In this document: piece by piece, positions 14,699-20,983 of the stretch | How the letters are laid out: each line of letters opens with the position of its first letter | Numbering within the stretch: position 1 is the first letter of the stretch | DNA from: Oscillospiraceae bacterium | GTDB taxonomy: Bacteria; Bacillota; Clostridia; Oscillospirales; Oscillospiraceae | Reading direction: 5' to 3' | Length of the DNA: 20,983 bases | Assembly (NCBI GenBank): GCA_020025655.1 | Contig: JAHHRR010000030.1 | Coordinates: 1 to 20,983 of the forward strand | Notes under the pieces: model-generated | What the model was told of the DNA's origin: nothing | The model's input: only the letters and a program-made list of their open reading frames with translations | Database searches by the model: none | Made by a program: the position numbers and the translations under genes

Positions 14699-14743
14699 AA
14701 TTTAGCTTTATCTAAAAAGCTTATAATATGTAAATATAATTCA

Positions 14744-14961
14744 GGCTGTGACGAAAAGAATCGTTATTGAGACATTTCAGAGAGAGGTCGGGTGCTGCAA
14801 GACCTTATGTTGAATTTCGATGGCCGCTTCCGAGCCTCCCTGAGCGATCAGGGCGTATGTCTGCGTTAAAGACTTCTGAGGCCGCATTTTTTGCGGTGAA
14901 TCAGGGTGGTACAGCGAATAAGCCTTCGCCCCTGCACGCAGGGGCGGAGGTATATTTTTTT
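14744..14961 (+). promoter_or_regulatory. Alanine-specific T-box riboswitch (alaS leader)
   Basis: Stem I closes with GGCT (14744-14747) and AGCC (14833-14836). It contains the K-turn-like GACG/CCGAG sides, an AGAGAG motif (14781-14786), and an apical arm GGTC/GACC (14786-14789 with 14801-14804). The specifier reads GCC (14823-14825), an alanine codon. Further hairpins are CCCTGA/TCAGGG (14838-14853) and CCGCA/TGCGG (14882-14896). The T-box AGGGTGGTACAGCG is at 14903-14916; its UGGU (14907-14910) complements the ACCA end expected for tRNA-Ala with discriminator A. The terminator stem (14923-14934 with 14939-14950, loop CACG) ends in TATATTTTTTT. In the antiterminator the T-box would pair with bases of the left terminator arm. 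Uncharged tRNA-Ala should therefore turn on alaS. With the promoter it fills the 366-base gap before alaS. Confidence 0.92.
14923..14961 (+). terminator. Conditional terminator of the alaS T-box
   Basis: A 12-bp stem with one G-U pair (14923-14934 with 14939-14950), a four-base loop, and a T-rich tail at 14951-14961. Its left arm overlaps the antiterminator pairing partner of the T-box sequence. Confidence 0.9.
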
Positions 14962-15022
14962 GCGGCAGAGATGCCTTAAATCTAAGTATATAAATTTCAA
15001 GTTTTTTGGAGGATTATATAAC

Positions 15023-17665
15023 ATGGAAAAGTATGGTTTAAACCAGCTGCGTGAGATGTTCCTGAGCTTTTTCGAGTCAAAAGGCCATCTGCGTCTTCCC
15101 AGCTTCTCTCTCATTCCCCAGAATGATGCAAGTCTTCTGCTGATTAACTCCGGTATGGCACCTATGAAGCCTTACTTCAAGGGCGAGCAGGAGCCTCCCC
15201 GTCACAGAGTATGCACCTGCCAGAAGTGCATCCGTACCGGCGATATTGAAAACATAGGCAAAACTTCCCGTCACGGCACTTATTTTGAAATGCTCGGTAA
15301 CTTCTCCTTCGGTGATTACTTCAAGCACGAAGCAATTGCATGGAGCTGGGAGTTCCTTACCTCTCCCCAGTGGGTCGGTCTTGATCCTGATAGACTTTAC
15401 CCCTCTATCTATGAGGATGATGATGAAGCATTTGAAATCTGGAATAAGGAAATAGGTATTCCTGCTGAGCGTATTTTCCGCTTCGGCAAGGCTGATAACT
15501 TCTGGGAGCATGGCGCAGGTCCCTGCGGCCCCTGCTCTGAGATTTACTACGACAGAGGAGAAAAGTACGGCTGCGGCAGCCCTGACTGCACTGTCGGCTG
15601 CGAGTGCGACAGATACATGGAAGTCTGGAACAACGTATTCTCCCAGTTCGATAATGACGGTAACGGCAATTACACCGACCTTGTTCAGAAGAACATTGAT
15701 ACCGGTATGGGTCTTGAGAGACTGGCTGTTGTCTGCCAGGATGTTGACTCCCTGTTTGACGTTGACACCGTCATGAACATCACCAATAAGGTAAGTGAGA
15801 TTACCGGTGCATATTACGGCAAGTCTCATAAGATGGACGTTTCCCTCCGTGTTATCACTGACCATATCAGATCTTCTGTATTTATGATCTGCGACGGCGT
15901 TCTGCCCTCCAATGAAGGCAGAGGCTATGTTCTCAGAAGACTTCTCCGTCGTGCTGCACGTCACGGAAAGCTGCTTGGTGTAAATGAGCCCTTCCTTTAC
16001 AGAGTTATTGATACTGTTGTACATGAAAATGAGTGCCAGTATCCCGACCTGAGAGAGAAGCAGTCCTACATCACTAAGGTTGTTAAGACCGAGGAAGAAA
16101 ACTTCGCCCGCACTATTGATGCAGGTATGAGCATTTTTGAAGGCCTGCTCAAAGAGCATAAGGAAAAAGGAGAGACTGTATTCTCCGGTGCTGACGCATT
16201 CAAGCTTTATGATACCTATGGCTTCCCTGTGGACCTCACAAAGGAAATGTGCGAGGATGAGGGCATGACCGTAAATGAAGACGAGTTCAAGGCCCTTATG
16301 GAAGAGCAGCGTGTCCGTGCACGTAAGGCAAGAGAAGCACTGGGCGATCTGGGCTGGGCCGGAATTGAATTCGGTAAGGATATGCCTGAGACTGTATTTA
16401 CCGGTTATACTGAAAACAGAAGCGAGGGCAAAATACTTGCTATCGTTGCAGACGGTGAGCTTCGTGAAGAGGTTGTTTCCGGTGCAGAAGCTATTCTTGT
16501 TCTGGATAGAACTCCTATGTACGCTGAAATGGGCGGTCAGGTCGGAGATAAGGGTGTTATTTCCGGCGACGGCTTTGAATTCAAGGTTAACGATGTCCAG
16601 AAGAACAAGGGCAATAAGTTCATGCACTATGGTGTAATGCTCTCCGGCGTTGCAAAAACCGGCGATTCTGTTGTTGCTTCCTATGACAAGGAGTATAGAG
16701 CAGCAGTTGCCCGTGCACACAGCGCAACACATCTGCTTCATAAGGCTCTGCGTACTGTTCTGGGTGAGCACGTACATCAGGCAGGTTCTCTTGTTGAGCC
16801 TGACAGACTGCGCTTTGACTTCACTCACTTTGAGGCTATCACTCCCGAACAGCTTACCGAGATCGACCAGCTGGTAAATGACGCTATCCTGAACGGCTAT
16901 CCTATCGTTACAGAAGTTATGGATCAGGAGAGCGCAAAGAAGAAGGGTGCAATGGCTCTGTTCGGCGAGAAGTACGGCGACAACGTAAGAGTTGTTGAGA
17001 TGGGTGATTTCTCTATGGAGCTTTGCGGCGGTACTCACCTTGATAATACCGCTAAGACCGGTCCTTTCAGAATTAAGTCTGAAAGCTCTGTTGCATCCGG
17101 TGTACGCCGTATTGAAGCTACTGTCGGTAAGCTTTCACTTGATGTTATGAACAAGAATCAGGAGCTTCTTTTCAATATTGCGCACATTATGAAAACCAAT
17201 CCCGGTGAGCTTGCAGCCAAAGCTGAGCAGCAGGTTCAGGAGATTAAAGATCTGAAGAAGTCTATTGAGCAGTTCAAGTCCAAGGAAACTCTCAATGAGG
17301 CAAGAAGCTTCCTTATGAGCGCAAAGAACATTGGTGATCTGAAGGTCATCACTGCTTCCAATTCCGATTTCACCCCCGATTCCATGAGAAAAACCGGTGA
17401 CTTCATGCGTGATAAGGAAGAGAATATAGTTGCAGTTCTCGCTGCAGTAGGTGAGGACAAGATTACATTCTATGCAACCTGCGGTAAAGAGGCTGTAAAG
17501 CGTGGTGTTAAAGCAGGCGATATTATCAAGTCCGTTACTGCTGTATGCGGCGGTAAGGGCGGCGGTAAGCCCGAAAGCGCAATGGGCGGTGCAAATGACG
17601 TTCTGAAGCTTGATGATGCTCTTGCTACTGTCGATGATTTTGTCGCAGCCAAGCTCGGTCTTTAA
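15023..17665 (+). CDS. alaS: Alanyl-tRNA synthetase
   Basis: This is an 880-residue class II synthetase of normal full length that charges tRNA-Ala and clears mischarged Ser/Gly. Marks: the N-terminal catalytic domain with INSGMAPMKPYFKG (41-54) and motif 2 around RHGTYFEMLGNFSFGDYF (83-100), an editing domain with the HxxxH of AHSATHLLH (H566, H570) and CGGTH (C668, H672) as zinc ligands, then a coiled region and the glycine-rich C-terminal domain with CGGKGGGKPESAMGG. The start ATG 15023 is chosen because of TGGAGG at 15007-15012. Upstream in-frame codons run through the T-box terminator and cannot be coding. Expression is governed by the T-box. The HIT gene follows after 31 bases. Confidence 0.97.
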   Translation: MEKYGLNQLREMFLSFFESKGHLRLPSFSLIPQNDASLLLINSGMAPMKPYFKGEQEPPRHRVCTCQKCIRTGDIENIGKTSRHGTYFEMLGNFSFGDYFKHEAIAWSWEFLTSPQWVGLDPDRLYPSIYEDDDEAFEIWNKEIGIPAERIFRFGKADNFWEHGAGPCGPCSEIYYDRGEKYGCGSPDCTVGCECDRYMEVWNNVFSQFDNDGNGNYTDLVQKNIDTGMGLERLAVVCQDVDSLFDVDTVMNITNKVSEITGAYYGKSHKMDVSLRVITDHIRSSVFMICDGVLPSNEGRGYVLRRLLRRAARHGKLLGVNEPFLYRVIDTVVHENECQYPDLREKQSYITKVVKTEEENFARTIDAGMSIFEGLLKEHKEKGETVFSGADAFKLYDTYGFPVDLTKEMCEDEGMTVNEDEFKALMEEQRVRARKAREALGDLGWAGIEFGKDMPETVFTGYTENRSEGKILAIVADGELREEVVSGAEAILVLDRTPMYAEMGGQVGDKGVISGDGFEFKVNDVQKNKGNKFMHYGVMLSGVAKTGDSVVASYDKEYRAAVARAHSATHLLHKALRTVLGEHVHQAGSLVEPDRLRFDFTHFEAITPEQLTEIDQLVNDAILNGYPIVTEVMDQESAKKKGAMALFGEKYGDNVRVVEMGDFSMELCGGTHLDNTAKTGPFRIKSESSVASGVRRIEATVGKLSLDVMNKNQELLFNIAHIMKTNPGELAAKAEQQVQEIKDLKKSIEQFKSKETLNEARSFLMSAKNIGDLKVITASNSDFTPDSMRKTGDFMRDKEENIVAVLAAVGEDKITFYATCGKEAVKRGVKAGDIIKSVTAVCGGKGGGKPESAMGGANDVLKLDDALATVDDFVAAKLGL

Positions 17666-17696
17666 TTTGAATTAAATATATTTGGAGGTAATTACT

Positions 17697-18044
17697 ATGC
17701 ATGATAATGACTGCCTGTTTTGTAAGATTATAAACGGGGATATACCCTCCGCTAAGGTTTACGAGGATGAATATGTTTTTGCATTCCGTGACATCAATCC
17801 TCAGGCCCCCGTTCACATTCTGGTTGTTCCTAAAGAACATATCAGCTGCGCTGATGAAATAAACGAGACAAACAGCGCAAATGTAGCAAAATGCTTTGAA
17901 GCTATCGCAAAGATTGCAAAGGCAGAGGGACTGGACAAGGGCTACCGTGTTATAAATAACTGCGGTGAGTACGGCGGTCAGACCGTTATGCATCTCCATT
18001 TCCACATTATCGGAGGCACTAAGCTTTCCGAAAAGGTTATTTGA
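17697..18044 (+). CDS. HIT-family (HinT-like) nucleotide phosphoramidase/hydrolase
   Basis: This 115-residue protein of the histidine triad superfamily is the usual HinT length. These dimeric enzymes hydrolyse AMP-lysine-like phosphoramidates, including aminoacyl-adenylates. The N-terminal CLFCKIINGDIP (6-17) and the triad VMHLHFHIIGG (97-107) are clear, with H101 as the likely nucleophile. The start ATG 17697 follows TGGAGGT (17683-17689) at 7 bases; the in-frame TTG at 17682 lies within that site. It is probably co-transcribed with alaS. The pairing of a synthetase with an aminoacyl-adenylate hydrolase is suggestive but unproven. Confidence 0.93.
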   Translation: MHDNDCLFCKIINGDIPSAKVYEDEYVFAFRDINPQAPVHILVVPKEHISCADEINETNSANVAKCFEAIAKIAKAEGLDKGYRVINNCGEYGGQTVMHLHFHIIGGTKLSEKVI

Positions 18045-18052
18045 TTTTATGC

Positions 18053-18082
18053 GTACAGCCGCCGATTTCTCGGCGGCTGTAC
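18053..18082. other. Perfect 13-bp hairpin without U-tract between the HIT gene and comEC
   Basis: GTACAGCCGCCGA (18053-18065) pairs exactly with TCGGCGGCTGTAC (18070-18082) around TTTC. Neither strand has a T-run after the stem, so it is not a standard intrinsic terminator. It begins 9 bases after the HIT stop and ends 25 bases before the comEC start. Confidence 0.7.
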
Positions 18083-18106
18083 AATACTAAATAAGGGTTG
18101 GTCTTA

Positions 18107-20395
18107 TTGCGTAAGCTTGCTGTTGGTACATTATCGTTTTCTGTCGCTGTGTTTTTGTCCTGCTATCTGCTGCCGGTAAAGGTTTTGCCTGCTGCGATAG
18201 CACTTTCATTTTTAATAGTTGCTGTTCTTCTGCTTTTAAGGAAGGATCAGCTTAGAGCATTTATAATCTCAGGCATAGGTTTATGTCTGGGTTTTTCGTG
18301 CTTTTATGTAAAGTACAATATAAAGCTCCTGCCTGCACATATACTTGACGGGCAGACTGTTTCAGTAAGCGGCAGATTGCTTGATTATCCAGTCAGAAAC
18401 GAAGATTATACCAGATTTACAGTAAAGCTTATTTCAGATAATGTTCCGACGGTCAATGCTGTGTTTTACAGCTCAGAGAGTCTTGATGACGGCATAGTAC
18501 CAGGTGATATTTTAAACTTCACCGCAAAGCTCAAGCCAAGCGATGAAAAATACGGAGAACGGTATTTTAACCAGACTGCAAAGAATATCTTTATTACGGG
18601 CAGTGTGAAGTCCGAAATTGAAGCAGAGCATCATAAATTCTATCTGCCTGCTTTACCTGTTAAACTCGGCTCTGCTGTATCAGAGCTTACTGAGGAAATT
18701 TTTCCGGCAGACACAGCTACGTTTATGAAATCTCTTCTTATCGGTGATAAGGCGGACTTTTATGAAGATTTAGAGCTTAAAACTGCAATGCAGACTGCCG
18801 GTCTAATGCACATTGTTGCAATTTCAGGTATGCACATAACATTTCTGGTAGGACTGCTGAAACTGCTTTTAGGCAACACAAAAAGAAGCTCGCTTATCTG
18901 CATTGTCCTTGTCTGGTTTTTCGTTCTGGTTACCGGAGCAGGACCTTCCGCAGTGCGGGCAGGTGTTATGCAGACGCTTCTTCTGCTGGCACCAATTTTC
19001 AGGCGTGAAAACGATCCTGTTACTTCGCTGTCTCTGGCACTGGCGCTTATTCTTGCGGTCAATCCCTTTGCTGCCGCCAGTGTAGGACTTCAGCTTTCTT
19101 TTGCAGCTATGGCCGGCCTTTACTCCTTTGCACTGCCTATAAACAGATACCTTCTGAGAAAAATAAAAAAGCGCAAGCTTAAAAAGGTTTTGCGTCTGCC
19201 TGCTGCTTCTGTGGCATCATCCCTAGCTGTTATGGTATATACTTTACCTCTGACTGCTATCCATTTTGGGTATGTATCGCTATATTCGGTGCTGAGCAAT
19301 GTTCTGGTCTTTTGGGCGGTTTCGCTCTGCTTCTGCGGTGGAGTTGTTTGCTGCTTAATCGGTCTGATATTTAAAATGCCTGCTGTTTTTCTGGCAGAAA
19401 TTCTGGCATGGCCAATCCGATTCATTATATTTGTAGCAAAATTTGTTGCGGATTTGCCGCTTGCAGCTGTTTATATGGACAGCAGCTATGGTGCTTTGTG
19501 GCTGATTTTTACATATATTTTGTTTATTTTGGCATTTCTGTCCAAGGCAAAAACTCGCTTCAAGGTTATATTCCCGACAGTAATTTCTGCCATAATGCTG
19601 GTTTTTAGCTTTCAGCTTAATAAATTCTCGTATGAAAACGCAGACGGTGTTATTACAGCGCTTGATATAGGTCAGGGGCAGTGCATCTGCCTGATGTCAG
19701 GTGACAAAACAGTTTTATATGATTGCGGCGGAATGGGAACCTTACAAAATGCAGGCAATACCGCCGGTGCCTATCTTAATGCACGGGGCAGGAAAGATAT
19801 TGACCTGCTTATTCTGAGTCATATGCAAAAGGATCATGTGAACGGGGTTGCACAGCTTATGGAGCTTTGCAATGTCAAACGGATTATAATTCCGCTTTAC
19901 GATTACACTGATAACAGATATTTCTCAGAGGTGAAAGAAGCCGCAGAAAGTAAGAATATCAAAATAGAGTATCTCAGGTCAAAAAGGGAAGAGAGTTTTA
20001 ACAATCTAGACCTTACACTATATCCTAATAATAACGCAAGGGAAATAAACAACAGCTCAATTAAGCTTCTTGCATCCTTTGGCGACTATGATCTGCTGGC
20101 AACAGGTGACTGTGACGCTAAAACCGAACAGTCATTTCTGCGGAATAACGCTATTGAGGATATTGAGCTTTTAATTGCGGGGCATCATGGTTCAAAAACT
20201 TCAAATTCACATGAATTGCTTTTCAGTACGGGAGCAGACACGGTCTTTATAAGCTGTGGATATAACAGCTACGGCCATCCCACCGAAGAAGCACTTGAAC
20301 GATTTGCGAAATACAGTTATAATATTTATCGTACAGACTTAAATTCAACGATTGAACTTAGGATAGGACGAAATTATGGCAAAATCATACACTAA
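18107..20395 (+). CDS. comEC: ComEC/Rec2-family DNA uptake channel protein
   Basis: This is a polytopic membrane protein of 762 residues, the normal length for the complete ComEC that moves single-stranded DNA across the membrane during transformation. Three parts are visible: N-terminal helices plus the OB-like DUF4131 region (about 1-170); the Competence domain with many helices and MHIVAISGMHITF (234-246); and a C-terminal metallo-beta-lactamase-like domain with ALDIGQGQ, SHMQKDHVNG (H572, D576, H577) and AGHHGSKTSNS (H693, H694). The TTG start at 18107 is preferred because AAGGG (18093-18097) precedes it at 9 bases; the TTG at 18098 touches that site. It overlaps holA by 20 bases. No other competence gene is in view, and natural transformation is not shown. 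Confidence 0.92.
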   Translation: MRKLAVGTLSFSVAVFLSCYLLPVKVLPAAIALSFLIVAVLLLLRKDQLRAFIISGIGLCLGFSCFYVKYNIKLLPAHILDGQTVSVSGRLLDYPVRNEDYTRFTVKLISDNVPTVNAVFYSSESLDDGIVPGDILNFTAKLKPSDEKYGERYFNQTAKNIFITGSVKSEIEAEHHKFYLPALPVKLGSAVSELTEEIFPADTATFMKSLLIGDKADFYEDLELKTAMQTAGLMHIVAISGMHITFLVGLLKLLLGNTKRSSLICIVLVWFFVLVTGAGPSAVRAGVMQTLLLLAPIFRRENDPVTSLSLALALILAVNPFAAASVGLQLSFAAMAGLYSFALPINRYLLRKIKKRKLKKVLRLPAASVASSLAVMVYTLPLTAIHFGYVSLYSVLSNVLVFWAVSLCFCGGVVCCLIGLIFKMPAVFLAEILAWPIRFIIFVAKFVADLPLAAVYMDSSYGALWLIFTYILFILAFLSKAKTRFKVIFPTVISAIMLVFSFQLNKFSYENADGVITALDIGQGQCICLMSGDKTVLYDCGGMGTLQNAGNTAGAYLNARGRKDIDLLILSHMQKDHVNGVAQLMELCNVKRIIIPLYDYTDNRYFSEVKEAAESKNIKIEYLRSKREESFNNLDLTLYPNNNAREINNSSIKLLASFGDYDLLATGDCDAKTEQSFLRNNAIEDIELLIAGHHGSKTSNSHELLFSTGADTVFISCGYNSYGHPTEEALERFAKYSYNIYRTDLNSTIELRIGRNYGKIIH

Positions 20396-20983
20396 AAACG
20401 ATAAATCGGTTAATTACGCAGCGGCAGTCCGCAGTCTGAAAGAAAACGGCCCCGAAAGGTTGTATATTCTCCACGGTAAAGAGGATTACCTGAGAGAAAA
20501 GTATCTGGAGGAGCTGAAAAAGGTTTGCCTTCCAGAAGGGGAGGATAGTTTCAGCTATAAACGGATTGACGGCCCTGATCTTGACGCAAACGTATTACAG
20601 TCTGCACTTGATTCGGTTCCTTTTCTAAGCGAACGGAGCTTTGTAGAGCTTAGGAACGTGGATGTTAATAAGGTTAAACCGCCTGAAAAGTTTATAGAGC
20701 TTTTTTCGGATATTCCTGACTACTGCACTGTGGCAATTGTCCTTAAAACAGAATACGAGCTTGACGGCAGGCTTAAATTGAATAAAAAACTCAAGGAAGT
20801 CGGCGAGGACTTGAATTTCAATGCCCAGTCACAGGGGCAGCTTATAAACTGGGTTGTACGCCACTTTGCCGCTGACGGAAAAAGCATCGAGCTGGAAGCT
20901 GCTCAGAGACTTCTGTTTATAAGCGGAGAGTATATGAGCCGGCTGATTCCTGAAATAGACAAGATTTCTGCCTACACCAAGGG
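20376..20983 (+). CDS. holA: DNA polymerase III delta subunit, 3' truncated by the window
   Basis: The first 202 codons of an open frame run off the right edge; full-length proteins have about 340 residues. The delta subunit opens the sliding clamp within the clamp-loader complex. Family features are the N-terminal LYILHGKEDYLREKYLEEL (29-47), where this family has its degenerate nucleotide-binding strand, the following FLSERSFVELRNVD, and the MSRLIPEIDKISAY helix near the right edge. The start ATG is inside the end of comEC, with AGGA at 20365-20368 and a 7-base spacing. The comEC-holA order is conserved in Firmicutes and supports the call. Confidence 0.88.
   Translation, partial: MAKSYTKNDKSVNYAAAVRSLKENGPERLYILHGKEDYLREKYLEELKKVCLPEGEDSFSYKRIDGPDLDANVLQSALDSVPFLSERSFVELRNVDVNKVKPPEKFIELFSDIPDYCTVAIVLKTEYELDGRLKLNKKLKEVGEDLNFNAQSQGQLINWVVRHFAADGKSIELEAAQRLLFISGEYMSRLIPEIDKISAYTK

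Noticed and set aside
14906..15022. N-terminal extension of alaS from an upstream in-frame codon
   Set aside because: These codons run through the T-box antiterminator/terminator, and the real ribosome binding site TGGAGG lies at 15007-15012.
15077..17038. 653-codon minus-strand open frame across alaS
   Set aside because: It is antisense to the fully motif-supported alaS, and its protein shows no recognisable domain. It is a codon-bias shadow.

Overview
The window reads as a chromosomal segment of a Gram-positive anaerobe of the Clostridia, most like a gut Oscillospiraceae/Ruminococcaceae member. This rests on a T-box leader before alaS, strong AAGGAGG-type ribosome binding sites, Rho-independent hairpin terminators, an mltG-U32 pair and a comEC-holA pair of the Firmicutes type, and an NhaC-type antiporter. 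The species cannot be named from sequence reading alone. About 17 protein genes are supported. Two are cut by the window edges: a solute-binding protein on the left and holA on the right.

Left part (1-3050): the C-terminal part of a large extracellular sugar-type solute-binding protein, clearly more AT-rich than the rest, is followed by a 334-base gap with a perfect terminator hairpin and a good promoter. Then comes an NhaC-family Na+/H+ antiporter gene. Two hairpins separate it from a convergent operon.

Minus-strand operon (5998 to 3075): mtnK (5-methylthioribose kinase), mtnA (methylthioribose-1-phosphate isomerase) and a class II sugar-phosphate aldolase are tightly coupled. No genes of the classical dioxygenase branch of methionine salvage are beside them. 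The combination fits a DHAP shunt, or 5-deoxyribose salvage: the 5'-deoxy sugar left from S-adenosylmethionine by-products is phosphorylated, isomerised, then split to dihydroxyacetone phosphate and an aldehyde. This is the most interesting metabolic unit here. It is a known pathway type, but assignment to this lineage and the true substrate are inference. An orphan FliB-like cysteine-cluster protein is transcribed divergently from it.

Middle (7040-11703): prfC (release factor 3) with a cyclodeaminase-family gene, closed by a strong terminator. A near-consensus promoter then drives sirtuin, a divergent WecG/TagA-type glycosyltransferase with altered active-site residues, and thymidylate kinase. 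A tiny minus-strand gene for a Cys/Gly/Asn-rich membrane microprotein follows, with its own terminator.

Right part (12042-20983): mltG overlaps a U32-family tRNA-hydroxylation protein (TrhP-like). Next is a promoter plus a complete alanine T-box riboswitch (GCC specifier, UGGU acceptor-pairing bases) in front of alaS, then a HIT-family hydrolase. A 13-bp hairpin without a U-tract precedes comEC, which overlaps a truncated holA. No CRISPR array, rRNA, tRNA, insertion sequence or prophage gene was seen.
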